Shown here: piece after piece, positions 23,961 to 35,248 of the stretch
Layout of the letters: every line of letters starts with the position of its first letter
Numbering within the stretch: position 1 is the stretch's first letter
Assembly (NCBI GenBank): GCA_026122225.1
Contig: JANEZZ010003056.1
Location: 124,001 to 188,000 of the forward strand
Direction: 5' to 3'
DNA: 64,000 nt
Source of the DNA: Heloderma charlesbogerti
Taxonomy: Eukaryota > Chordata > Lepidosauria > Squamata > Helodermatidae
Translations under genes and position numbers: made by a program
The notes under the pieces: generated by a model
What the model was told of the DNA's origin: nothing
Databases searched by the model: none
Seen by the model: only the letters and a program-made list of their open reading frames with translations

Positions 23961-24295
23961 AAGCCTCCAGATGCTGTAGTGGATTATTGCGAAACTGGGC
24001 TTCTTGGAAAAGGGGGCAGTTCTTTCCCTATTCCCCTGTTTCCCCCTATTTCCCAGGTCGCGCAGTTTCAAAGCAGCAATCAGGGATGCGTTCCATTGTG
24101 TAACTTCACTGTAGTTGGAGAGCACAATAGCGCGAGGCTGTCATTGTACTCGAGGAAAGTTGTCATTTTGTAACTGTAGCATGGTACCAGGGATGGTTGT
24201 GTTTGTTTGGCTGTGGTTGTCCCTTGGCTGCTTGTCAAATCTTGGAAAAAGAGCTGTGTAGGCTGGAGCAGAGCGGCCACAACAGTCTTGACTTC

Positions 24296-24536
24296 TTTTG
24301 TTAGTCGACTTTGGCTGTGATCAGAATAAGCCACCCTGAGCACCAAATGACACGATAACGTACGGTGGGTTAAATAACCCATACTGCAGACCATGGGTTT
24401 TTAGAGTGGCTTATTTCAGCCAAATAAGTCATCATGGATTTAAAAATTCCTGACAGACAACACAATAACCAAGAATGGGTTAAATAAGCCACTGTGGCTT
24501 ATTTAACATCGTGGGTTATTGTGTCATCTGACCCCA
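24296..24536. mobile_element. Palindromic MITE candidate
   Basis: GGGTTAAATAAGCC followed by GGCTTATTTAAC (about 24477-24509) forms a tight palindrome. Outer parts ATGACACGATAACG and ATTGTGTCATCTGACCCC are mirrored, as are GTGGGTTAAATAACCC and GGGTTATTG. It resembles a terminal-inverted-repeat element, but exact ends were not fixed. Confidence 0.5.
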
Positions 24537-25363
24537 TTCAAAATCTGCAGACAATCGTACCCTAAACACACAGCAGGCTCCCAGACAGACAAATTAACTT
24601 CAACCTCTCAAAACTAGCTCTGTAGTTCAGTGGTCTTTAAAGGGTCAGTATGGACATAATTCAAGACAACCTGTCTCCACATCTTTGTAGTTGTGTCCTA
24701 GTATTGTCCAATGTCTAAAATATAACATGACAACTAAATCCTACAGTGTCTTTACATCAAATGTTTTATATGACTTTTAACTTTCTCACTTGCTACACTT
24801 GCTACTTGTGTGTTAAAACTGGAGAAACTAGAATGGCTTTTGCTACCTAAATAGAGAATATGGAGGGAGAAAAGGTACTGCCATTACTTGTGCTAACACA
24901 CTTGCCTGTCTCCACATCAACAGAATGACTTCCAATCTCAGATCACATAGCTAAATTAAAGTAAAAATACATTTATCTAACCTGGATGTTACCAGTGTAT
25001 GCAGGGCTATAGCCAGGTCTTTCCACAGTTCTGGGAAAAGTGTTTTGAACTGACTGTCTGTATCTATGTGGCTAAATAGAAAATTGCTATCAGCTGTGTG
25101 ATCTGAATTTGGAAGAACGTCTCTCCAGTTTTCTGTCTGGCATGGAGATGAGCTAGTTTGTTAGCAGAAGTAGAAGTAGTTTACTTTTGAACAGACAGTT
25201 ACTCTGAAGTACTTTGTACAATCTCTTGCTGATTAGAATTCCCAGGAACACCTCCATTTCTATATCTATTTTTCTTTTGGAAGCTCACTTATGTGGTTGG
25301 ATAAGTTGGCATTTCAGGACTGAGTAATTTACCTTTTATTTATTTCTATGGCATCGTATCTAG

Positions 25364-25552
25364 GAAAAAGCAGCAAAGTGGAAGAATCCTGATGGACACA
25401 TGGATGGATTAACAACTAATGGCGTTCTAGTCATGCATCCTAAAGGAGGGTTCACTGAAGAATCTAAACCTGGAATCTGGCGGGAAATTTCAGTCTGTGG
25501 TGATGTATATACTCTACGTGAAACAAGATCTGCTCAGCAAAGAGGCAAGCTA
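25364..25552 (+). CDS. PELI2: PELI2 internal coding exon (about residues 170-232)
   Basis: The exon encodes 63 residues from EKAAKWKNPDGHMDGLTTNG to ETRSAQQRGKL. This is the end of the FHA-like domain and the 'wing' insertion characteristic of Pellinos. The acceptor is gtatctag (ends 25363) and the donor is gtaagt from 25553. Length is 189 bp, phase 0. The reading frame runs past the donor for a few codons before a stop, so the exon end is set by the splice site and by the match to the first codon of the last exon (GTA, V). The sequence VCGDVYTLRETRSAQQ supports PELI2 rather than PELI1, which has N and F in this stretch. Confidence 0.96.
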
Positions 25553-26343
25553 GTAAGTTGGAAAGTTTATGATAATTTATTTTAAAACAATTTCTAGCCT
25601 GGTTTGCTGCTAACAATAATGTCCAAAGTGGTTCCTATTTAAAAATCAAACATAAAACCAATAATTAAAAATAAAACCAAACAGCATAAGGAATAAAGCA
25701 GCATGAAAACCCAACAGAAAAACACAACGAAGTACTAGTGCTCCTCCCCTAACGCACTCTAAAACGAGAGTACTTTGAAGCAGTCCCAGCTGCCAGTAAG
25801 AAAATATTGAAACTATTTTTAAAATAAAAATTGCGAGGAATAGGGTTCAGCCCTGTAGCCAGGATAGGGCAAATGGGTGCACCACCCCCTGTAGAGCTGT
25901 GCCTTACCCCACCCCCACCCCTAGGATTTTGGGGGGGAAATTGTCTTTTTAATTTGTTACATGACAAACAATGACAGCCTCCAGTTAAAGACTGGCAGCT
26001 TGTTTTAAGAACAGGAGCAATTTCAGAACAGGACCCCCTGAAAAATTCAGTAAATAAGGCAGGGAGAGTACACAACAAAAGCCTCATCTGGAAGAGCCAG
26101 ATGAGGCTTTTCCCTGACGGAGGGTGGATTTTTCATTATCATAATCACCCTGTAAGTGATCCTGAAAAAACCAGCCTGTATAGTAACATGACCATTGAAG
26201 AGTTAAATATTAGAACTTTGTATTAGGGGCTAGAGTTAGACTCTATCCTTCCTTTGCTCTGCTCTTCAGTTTCAGTTGTGTACTCTGTCCAGCCCTCAAT
26301 AAAGAAGCATGTTTGTTTGTCTGCTGAAAGAAGTAAGAGTTTG

Positions 26344-26407
26344 TTTTGTTTATTTATTTACTTAATTTCTGTATCGCCCAATAGCCGAAGCTCTGGGCGG
26401 TTCACAA
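26344..26407 (-). mobile_element. L2 LINE 3' tail
   Basis: TTTATTTATTTACTTAATTT, CTGTATCGCCCAATAGCCGA and GCTCTGGGCGGTTCACAAAA form the complement of the L2 3' end. Confidence 0.78.
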
Positions 26408-27469
26408 AATATTCTGCAGTAATTATAATGAGTAGAGCAGGATTGGATGGTTATTGTTAAAGGGTGAATTAAAGAGATAACTTAAAAGTGATCTGAAAAA
26501 AATATCTACCCTAAGTTACCCTTTACTCTTTTAGAGTACTCGCTATACTCATAATCATAGTGGCTATTTTTCATTCTTTTTTTGAGTACCTTATCTCAAA
26601 GGATGAAAACTGCCCTAGAGGAATAGAAACTCTACTGTGCACACTACAGTTACCTTGCTGGCCGGCCACCTAAGCTGTAATTCAGGCCTAATTTCTGATT
26701 TCCCCAATGTGTGCAGCTCAGCATGAGGCCTTTTCAGGCTTTCTGGGCAGAAAAATCAACCCAGCAACCAGTAAAAAAAATTCCATTTGCTTTCCACAAT
26801 TAGTTTCCATTCTCTTAGTCCTTTATATAACAACCAGTTAAAAAAGTTTTCCCAGATTGTCCAACAGGAAGGAAAATATAAAGGTCAAGAACAAGACTAG
26901 AAGGAGGTACCCTCAAGGAGGAATTAAGAAACACACCCTAAATATTTATTTTCTCTCTGCCCTTCCCTATACTTGTAGTATGGATAAGTTTGTTTTTTGG
27001 GTGGACTGTAAAACTGAGATACCTAATCCAGCAAAGCCAAGCTCAGGAGTTCACTGTCATTACCAAAGTAGTTCAGTTCATGAAGAATCAGAATGCAGGG
27101 ACAGACCGCAGGTGAAAGAGGTAACTGTAACTGTAGCTATAAGCAACATCAAGCTTTTGAGTCTGGTATTCCTGGGGATCTCCCCCAAAAGGGTGAGACA
27201 GTTCAACAGATTAAACTTCATTCATACCCGAAGAATACTCTCCACCAGTGAGGGGGGTGTGTGTGTCGGGGTGGGGCGGACTGGCTGGCCCTATGCACCC
27301 CCCCCCCCAGTGTCCCATCTAGAAATGTGGCTGCCTTACCTAATAAGGAAGACCGAGTACAGGTCTGGTAGGCTGTCTTGGTGGGCACTAAAAAGGATGT
27401 TTGGGGTCACATTGGTGCCTGAGGAGCCACATTGTCTATCCCTACCGTAAGACACCCAGATCCCAGACT

Positions 27470-27790
27470 GTTCAGAACTTTAAACATCAATACCAGCAGT
27501 TTGAGTTGGCCCTGGAAGCAAATAGGGAACCAATGAAGTTGACACAATAATGGGGTTAGGTGCCTCCTGCAAGCAGGTTCCAGTTAGGACTCGCCACTAT
27601 ATTTTGCACCATTTGTAGCTTCTAAATGCTCATCAAAGGCAGCCTATACAGAGCATGTTACAGGGATCTAGCCTGGATGTTTCCAAGACATGCATAACTG
27701 AAGCCAGGTCTTCCCATGGTACTGGGAAATGTGCCTCATTAGGGCTCACAGCAGTTTGCCTCTGCAGTATGTTGCAGGCTAACTTGATGG
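27470..27790 (-). pseudogene. Decayed L2 reverse transcriptase C-terminal remnant
   Basis: On the minus strand a short frame reads VMHVLETSRLDPCNMLCIGCL, the counterpart of VIHALITSRLDYCNALYVGLP in the intact L2 at 55010-56764. Flanking sequence is too eroded to follow. It is not expected to be functional. Confidence 0.65.
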
Positions 27791-30061
27791 TGGCGTGATG
27801 TCCTCTGCCTTCCTGAAGCCTTATAAGGGAAAAAAGATGCATCTTGCATAAAAAAAATGGAATGTCCTTCCTGAATATGAGGCAGAAAATGCTACTTTAC
27901 ATTCTTCCCAGCCTGGAGTTACTATGATTGATGGTTCTGACCATATCTATGAGAGTCTGCAGTATGACCTTTCTGCTTCATTTATATCCAAACTTGTTGC
28001 TGATGAATTGCATGCCAAAGGATCTAGAGTTTCAGGAAAGCTTTAGCTTTGAACGTGAAATGCGTGATGCTTCCTGAAGAAATTCTGATCTTAGCGCTAA
28101 CAAGTTTAATTGTGTGGATGAATTTTGAATGTCTGTATTGCTGATCTGATGCATTTTGGGGCTCCAGTGTGTACATTTGTGGCCAGTACCTACCAACTTG
28201 GGGAAGCACTTCATATATCTGACAAAGTAGGCTTTTTGAAATAATCATGTATTAGTCTTTTCAGTAGGGATGTCCACCCCCGCTCTGTTTCTGATGTTGC
28301 TTCAGGTACTCCTTAGTGACCCCTATCGGCCTCAGACTGATTCAGACCCCCTGCGCTTCGACTCGGATCTGAAGTGAGATTCGAATATCTGGATCACATG
28401 TTTCTAGCATTTTCCCATTGACTTGTATGGGAAAATACGAACGGTCATAACGTTTTCAGTTTTTATCATACAGACAAGAAATTTGGGGACCTTGCAGCAT
28501 CTCTGGAGGGGACTCAAGCTGCCAAATTTCAGACAGTTTTGCTTAGTGGTTTTAATGGTAGGTGTAGGTACAATTTTATATTTTCCACAAAAACTCTCAA
28601 AGCCAAGAACTATAACTTTTTCCTATTTCCACAGATGTGTGTGAAACCTTGCCCCTCCCAGCCCCCTTCGAGGGCATCCCACCAGCCAAAGACTAGGCCA
28701 TTTGGCCCACTGGCTTGTGTGCTAGGCGCAGGTTGAATTTGATATTCCCAGAACTTCAGACCAAACTCAGAAGGGACAGTGTTTCCCGCCTCCCAGCTGA
28801 GCAGAGCAGAGGAAGCTGCTTCAGCTGATCCAGGGACTACAGAAGCAAGCAAGCTCCCAGAGAGCGAGGGATCAGAGCGAGCAAACGGGGAGCAAACAGG
28901 AGTTGGCCAGGGGATTTGCAGTGGCAGAGGAGACAAAGGCAAAGAGTGGGATTGTTTTTAACCTCCAGTGAGTAGAGGACCAGGCACAGGCTACTCTAGA
29001 ACAATCAGAAAGCTAGACACAAAAAGGAAAACAGTCTATGGAAGGACAAGACTTTCCAGTGGTGGTGACCCGCAAGGTGTGTGCAATGTTTGTTTTCTTG
29101 CCTGAGAAAAACATGGCCTACACGTGCAACAAGTGCAAGTTGATCACACTGCTGGAAGAAAAAATAAGAGGACTGGAGCGGTGAGTGTCGACCCTCCAGG
29201 GAATAAGAGAACACGAAGAGTTCTTGGACAGAATGGTGGGACTACAGCAGCAAAGTGAAGAACAGAAGCTTGAAGAGCAACACCAAGCTGACGCAGAAGA
29301 GAGAAATGCTGAGGTGAGGGGAAATCCAGTAGAGGATACTCCTTGGAAAAGGCTGACAGGAGCAGAAGAACTAGAAGCCACTCTGCACCAGTGGAGGCAG
29401 TGGAACTAGGGAACCGTTTCCAGGTACTTGCGGATGAGACTGGAGGACAGCCTGCAGAGGAAGAATTGCAGGGGAACTTGCATGAGAGCAAGCAAGAGGC
29501 TGAAGGTCAGTCAAGCAGAGGTGATGAAACCAAGGCCTACAATATACAACAAGAAGAAGAGAAGAGGAGTAGTAGTGGGAGACTCCTTGCTGCATGGGAT
29601 CGAAACCTAAGTATGTTGCAAAGATCCGTGGACTCGCCAGGTATGCTGTCTCCCGGGAGGGTGGATTAGAGACGTGACTGAAGGATTGCCTGCGCTCATA
29701 AAGCCCAATGACAGGTATTCCTCTCTTCTCATCCATGTGGCAACAAATGATACCACCAAGCGGAGCTACACAGAAATCACGTCAGACTTTGAAGCTTTGG
29801 GAAGGAAACTCAAGAACTTTGGGGCCCAGATAGTTTTCTCATCCATACTTCCAATAGTCAGAAGAGGGATAGAAAGGGAAAGAAAAATACTCTGGGTGAA
29901 TGTACTGCACAGTACATACAGGAGGATGAGCTTGGTAGTCCCATCGAGAGCATCCAGGAGAAGACGAAGATGAGACTTTTGAAAAGCAAATAGCCACTGT
30001 TTCAAGGAAGCATGATGCAGTAGTAATGGGGGACTTCAATTTCCCCGCTATTTGTTGGGAG

Positions 30062-30075
30062 ACAAATTCTGCAAA
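30062..30075. repeat. Target-site duplication of nested BovB, left
   Basis: ACAAATTCTGCAAA, repeated exactly at 30219-30232. The duplicated bases are CR1 coding sequence. Confidence 0.9.
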
Positions 30076-30218
30076 GGATGAGATGGCTAGATAGTATCAC
30101 CGATGCAATGAATATGAATTTGAGCACACTCCGGGAGAGAGCGGACAGGAAGGCCTGGTGTGCTATGGTCCACGGGGTCACGAAGAGTCGGACACGACTT
30201 AATGACTGAACAACAACA
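30076..30218 (+). mobile_element. BovB 3' fragment inserted in CR1
   Basis: A 143-bp 5'-truncated BovB tail from GGATGAGATGGCTAGATAG to GACTGAACAACAAC, bracketed by a perfect 14-bp duplication. It shares TGCTATGGTCCACGGGGTCA and GAGTCGGACACGACTTAA with the copy at 835-1411. It interrupts the CR1 endonuclease region. Confidence 0.92.
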
Positions 30219-30232
30219 ACAAATTCTGCAAA
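30219..30232. repeat. Target-site duplication of nested BovB, right
   Basis: Exact copy of 30062-30075. Confidence 0.9.
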
Positions 30233-30848
30233 ACATGGTCCCTCCAAGAAATTCCTGACTCGTTTGTCCGATAACTTCCTCCTACAGAAAGTAGAGGAAG
30301 GAACTACAGGATCAGCTATCCTTGACTTGATCCTAACCAACAGAGATGACTTAGTGGATACAGTAGCTGTTACAGGAACTCTGGGGGAAAGCGACCATGA
30401 ACCAAGAACTTGAGTTCTTGGTTCTAAAGGAAGCAAAAGCTGAGTGTAGCCAAACACGTACCCTGGATTTTAGGAAAGCTGATTTTAATAAACTCAGAAA
30501 AATGATCAGTAAGGTCCCATGGCAAGCGACTCTAACAAGAAAAGGAGTCCAAGATGGGTGGGAGTTTTTAAAAAAGGAAATTCTCAAGCCACAATTACGA
30601 ACAATTCCAACAAGAAGAAAAGGTGGAAGACAACAGAAGAAGCCAATGTAGCTTCACAAAAAGCTTAGAGATGACCTGAAAACAAAAAAAAAGACACATA
30701 TAGGAAGTGTAAAGGAGGCCAAGCAACGAAGGAAGAGTACAGGCAGGTAGCACAGAATTGCAGGGATGGCGTCAGGAAGGCTAAAGCTGAGAACGAGCTG
30801 AGGTTAGCGAGGGATGCTAAAAGCAACAAAAAAGCTTTCTTCAGCTAC

Positions 30849-31870
30849 GTGCATAGTAAAAGACAGAAGAAAGAAATGGTTGTTCAGCTATTAAATAAAG
30901 ATGGCGAAATGATAACAGATGACAAAGAAAAGGCAGAAGTGCTCAATTCCTGCTTTGGCTCAGTCTTCTCCCAAAAGAGGGTCTATGAGCCCCCTGTCAT
31001 AGGCGAAGTACAGGCTGAAGGGGCAGGATTGCAGCTTGAGATCAATAGGCATATGGTCAAGGAACACGTAATTACTTCGAATGAATTCAAACCTCCAGGG
31101 CCAGATGAGCTGCACCCTAGAGTAATAAAGGAACTGGCAGAAAAACTCTCAGAGCCACTGTCTATTATCTTTGAGAAATCATGGAGGACAGGTGAAGTGC
31201 CAGATGACTGGAGGAGGGCTAATGATGTCCCTATCTTCAAAAAGGGTAAAAAGGAGGAACCTGGGAACTACAGACCAGTCAGTCTGACATCAATTCCTGA
31301 GAAAATTCTGGAGCAGATGATAAAGCAATCCATCTGGAAGCACCTTGAAAACAATGCAGTGATGATTTGAAGCCAACATGGATTTGTCAAGAACAAATCC
31401 TGCCAGATGAATCTGATCTCATTTTTTGATCAAGTAACCTCCCTTGTGGACTGTGGGAATGCTGTGGACATCATTTACCTCGACTTCAGCAAAGCTTTCG
31501 ACAAAGTGTCCCATGATATCCTGATGAGCAAACTAGCTCAAAGTGGGCTAGATGAAACAATGATCCGGTAGATCCACAGTTGGCTACAGAATCGGACTCC
31601 AAGAGTGCTTATCAATGGGATCTTCTCAAACTGGGGAGAGGTAACAAGCGGGGTACCACAGGGCTCAGTCCTGGGCCCAGTGCTCTTCAACATTTTTATG
31701 AATGACTTGGAGGAGGAGGATCAAATTTGCAGATGACAGAAAATTGGGCAGGATAGCTAATACCTTGGAAGACAGAAACAAAATTAAAAGTGATCTTGAT
31801 AGACTGGAGTGCTGGGCAGAAAACAACAGAATGAAATTGAATAGGGATGAATGCCAAGTCTGCATCTAGG
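30849..31870 (+). pseudogene. CR1 reverse transcriptase remnant
   Basis: The first 173 codons (30849-31370) are open and include SNEFKPPGPDELHPRVIKEL and NYRPVSLTSIPEKILEQMI, the first reverse-transcriptase blocks. After a stop at 31368-31370 the frame continues with FDQVTSLVDCGNAVDIIYLD, FSKAFDKVSHDIL and [21 protein letters not shown] deletion then removes sequence before the catalytic FADD box, which reads FADDRKLG instead of the usual FADDTKL. The copy cannot encode an active enzyme. Confidence 0.85.
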
Positions 31871-32805
31871 AAAAAGAAACCAAATGCACAGTTACAAGAT
31901 GGATGATACGTGGCTCAACCACACTACAAGCGAGAAGGATCTTGGATATTGTTATAGATCACAAGCTGAAGATGAGCCAACCATGTGATGTGGCTGCAAA
32001 ATAGGCAAATGCTCTTTTTGGCTGCATTACTAGAAGCATAGCTTCCACATCCCGGGAAGTACTAGTTCCCCTCTACTCAGCTCTGGTTAGGCCTTATCTG
32101 GAGTACTGCGTCCAGTTCTGGGCACCGCACTTTAAGAAGGATGCAGACAAGCTGGAGAGGGTTCAGAGGAGGGCAACAAAGATGATCAGGGACTGGAAAC
32201 AGAGACTGAAAGAACTGGGCTTGTTTAGCCTTGAGAAGAGAAGATTGAGGGGAGATATGATAGTGCTGTTCAAGTCCTTGAAAGGTTGTCACAGAGAGGA
32301 AGGCCAGGATCTCTTCTCAATCATCCCAGAATGCAGGACATGGAATAATGGGCTCAAGCTACAAGAAGCCAGATTCCGGCTGAACGTCGGGAGAAACTTC
32401 CTGACTGTTAGAGCAATACGACAATGGAACCAATGACCAAGGGAGGTAGCGTGCTCTCCCACACTGGAGGCATTCAAGATGAGGCTGGACAGCCATTTGT
32501 CAGGGATGCTCTGACTTGGATTCCTGCATTGAGCAGGGGGTTGGACTTGATGGTCTTGTAGGCCCCTTCCAACCGTACTTTTCTATGATTCTATGTGTGT
32601 TGAAGCAGAAGTCACTATTCCTAATCTCTGCTGCAGGTTTCTTTTACATGCAAAACAACCCTTATTCAGAAGAGGCTCAGCCTCTCTATGGCTGAATGCA
32701 CATATTACCTTGCAGGCAGGCTGGAAGAGGTGTTTTTAAAAAAAAATTAAAAAAATCTGCTTTTGTTTATTTCTAGCACACACCAAATAAATATTTTGAA
32801 TGTAT

Positions 32806-32940
32806 CGTAGAATCATAGAATAGTAGGGTTATTAAATTTCATTCTCTTTTTCTCTGCGCATCGCTCCACCCTATCAAGGTCATTTTGAATTCTGTTTTTG
32901 TCTTCCAGGGTATTAGCTATACCGCCCAATTTTGGATTGG
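32806..32940 (-). mobile_element. CR1 3' tail fragment
   Basis: GTAGAATCATAGAATAGTAG is the complement of the CR1 terminus; the following sequence is poorly conserved. It lies inside the 28265-34766 element. Confidence 0.5.
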
Positions 32941-32953
32941 GAGGGATAGCTTG

Positions 32954-33042
32954 AATGAACACAGTCACTGCCTAGCCCAGAAGGGCCACTGATGGTTGAA
33001 TGTGGTCGTTGCCTAGCCCAGAAGGGCCACTGATTTTTGAAC
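32954..33042. repeat. Short tandem duplication
   Basis: GCCTAGCCCAGAAGGGCCAC occurs twice, at about 32970 and 33012, with similar flanks (unit about 42-47 bp). Confidence 0.75.
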
Positions 33043-35248
33043 GCTGGAAACCACCTGGTGGACCCATACTTCCCCCACCCCATCTCCTCCATGGTGGCCT
33101 GCCTAAGCCTCTTGGGGGTGAGAGACAGAGAGCTTGCAGGAGTTCCGGGACTGCACCAGGACGCACTATCTGGACTAAGGGACGGACCGCTTGCCTAACG
33201 GTGCTTCTAGTGACAGCAGCACCTCTCCCACTTCTTCCCTGCCAGCACCCCAAAGATGCCTCATATTGCACTGGATTGCTTTGCCACACAGTTGTGTTAT
33301 TGGAATAAGAACGTAGTTAATATAAATAATATGTGTCTAGTGCTTTTTCAACAGTCTTGAAATTGGGATGTGTAGCATTGGTGGAACAACATCCTAGCAC
33401 AGACACACACACGGACACGGACACAGACACACAAGAGCAAAAGAAAAGCAGAACTACCTAAGCAAATAATGTGTTCCTCTAATTTATTGTTTAATATTTC
33501 ATGTTCTTTTATGGAAGGCAGGTTAAGTTCAAGAAGTACAGGAAGACAGTGGAGGCGATAAGAGCCAAGAGCAAGCAAACAATAAAAATAAAAATGCTTC
33601 TTTAATTTCTGTTTTGGGAGGATCAACACAGAAAAGTAACAGGCGGTTTATTTTAGCATGGTGGGGGTCGGGCGGGGGATCCAAACACTAAACATGTAGG
33701 CTGCTATAATATGCCTTTCTTGAAGATTTTAGAAAGCAAGAGAAAACTAAATGGTTGAATATGACTTTAAAGCGGGAGGGGGGAGGAACATGCCCAAAAG
33801 TCAGTGTTTGTTTTTAAAAATCAAAATAAGACTGGGTTTTTAAAAATCTAGAAGAGACAGAGTTGAAAGACAAAAATGACAAGGAAATAGAATGGAGAAA
33901 GCAGAAGTGAGGGTCGATCTTAAAAAACAAACGCAGCCTTTTCCAGAGTCTACAAGCAACATGAACAAAGGAATGGTGGGGGAGGGGGGAGCATAGCAGC
34001 AATGAGCAAAGAAAAGCTATGTTTGTTTGAAAAAATATTGAAAGGAGAGATGAATATGAATAATACACAGAACAAACAAGCCGGAGGTGGAAAGAAATAG
34101 AAGGCGGCTGCAGTGCGTGCAAAGACACAGTCCCAAAGGGGCAGCTTACAGAAGGAACAAGGGAATGATCCCACTACAACCTAGCTGTTTGTTTCCTTTT
34201 AAATATCGAGGAAAGCCTAATGGCGATTGAGAACGAAGAAATAGAAGGAGGAACTGCAAGGAATGCATGCACACGCGCACAGGTCAGATCATCTAACTAT
34301 ACACCAGCCCTCTCCCAAAGACACAGCTAGCACAATAACCAAACACAACCTTTCCTCAAAGTATATATCCCCCTCCACCACCACTTTCTCTGATAAGAGA
34401 CTGCTGGCGCTGGTTCTGGCTGAGAGTTCCTATTTGCCAAAGCACACTCCCTCCTCTTCCTACGCTTGCCTTCCTGCCTCCCCCGCCTCCTGCATCTGCT
34501 CATCTTCCCTCTTCCTCCTCCTCCTCCTGCCCCTCCACGTGAGCTTTCAGAAGTTGATACATTTTGGAGACAGCCTGTCTGGACTGCTCAGGCATTAAGT
34601 AGAGCTCCAAATATATGAGGAGGCGGAGGTGCTTCGTGGGGGAGGTGTTGTGCCTCAGGGCACCTCAGTTCTGCTCTGATCTGCTTTGTATCACGAGGAG
34701 GCTTGTCCGAATCTGCCTGCTTCGCCTCGTTATTCGGGCTTTGTAACGAGGCGGTGCACAGCCCTACTTTTCAAGGACTCCTTGATACAACTTGGTATCA
34801 TGGCTGCCCCATGGGATCTGTTGAACAATCTTACTCTATGAAGATTGTTGTTTATACAGGGCCATCAATGTTAATGACGCATTATAGAGTGGCATAAACA
34901 AAATGAGAGAGGCCCCTGCCTAGAGGAACTTAGAATTTTAATTTTGACAGTGAGGAAGTCAACAAAGGTTGAGGGAGGAAATGTAGATGCCAGGGTAACA
35001 AGGAATGTATGTGTGTTTTGTTGCTCTGGTGTAATCTGCATTAGCTTACTATATAGGAGACATTGTTTTAGTGTCTTTACATAAAATAGTTATGGGGAAA
35101 TGGGAGGAAGCTGAACAATGCATCGTTGAGATAACCAAGGGGTTAATGGAAGAGCAAGATGGGAGACTCCTTGCTTCTGGTGTGGTGTGGGGGCACTTCA
35201 GAATGAATTAGCTATCAAATTGTTCTACATCTCTGCCTGCCATTTTAG

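Larger units (their letters stand above)
21467..25363 (+). other. PELI2 intron between residues 169 and 170
   Basis: A 3,897-bp intron. It contains a tRNA-derived SINE (21685-21890), an internally repetitive block (about 23040-23960) with C-rich tracts, and a palindromic MITE-like segment (about 24296-24536). The stretches 21900-23030 and 24540-25360 show nothing I can assign, apart from a short segment near 22869 that resembles the end of the 24.3-kb MITE. Confidence 0.75.
28768..32597 (+). mobile_element. CR1 LINE, nearly full length but degraded
   Basis: The 5' UTR begins near GACAGTGTTTCCCGCCTCCC. ORF1-like remnants (29041-29960) include a Cys-containing CNKCKLITLLEEKIRGLE segment, a coiled-coil-like Glu/Gln-rich part, and a GDS-type esterase-like segment (VVVGDSLLHG, then HVATNDTTK). 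The endonuclease part is reduced to its C-terminal half ([24 protein letters not shown]). The reverse transcriptase follows (30849-31870) with stops and indels. The 3' end is GGGGTTGGACTTGATGGTC, then the TCTATGATTCTATG terminus typical of CR1. It carries a BovB insertion at 30076-30218. Confidence 0.88.
28265..34766. mobile_element. 6.5-kb hAT-like element with nested LINEs, inside PELI2 intron
   Basis: The left terminus is TAGGGATGTCCACCCCC. The right terminus read inward is TAGGGCTGTGCACCGCC (14 of 17 identical). The flanking 8 bp are CTTTTCAG (28257-28264) and CTTTTCAA (34767-34774), 7 of 8 identical. The left part (28265-28640) has the CATTGACTTGTATGGGAAAA motif and GCCAAATTTCAGACAG, related to the repeat units of the 11.4-15.3 kb element. 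A CR1 occupies about 28768-32597. The remainder (32600-34766) includes a CR1 tail, an AC-rich microsatellite near 33402-33432, purine-rich sequence and an A/T-poor end. No transposase was recognised. Confidence 0.7.
25553..35248 (+). other. PELI2 last intron
   Basis: A 9,696-bp intron. An L2 tail on the minus strand lies at about 26344-26407, and a decayed L2 reverse-transcriptase remnant at about 27470-27790. From 28265 to 34766 it is one large hAT-like element with nested LINEs. The stretches 25560-26340, 26410-27460 and 27800-28260, and the tail 34775-35240, contain no feature I can support. The length of this intron is therefore mostly insertional. Confidence 0.75.

Noticed and set aside
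26857..27450. 197-codon open frame in the last PELI2 intron
   Set aside because: No recognisable domain, mixed composition with a poly-C-derived proline run, and no splice context. Likely chance.
34200..34640. Possible promoter or exon because of CT-rich and TATA-like sequence
   Set aside because: It lies inside the 28265-34766 transposon; no coding sequence follows.
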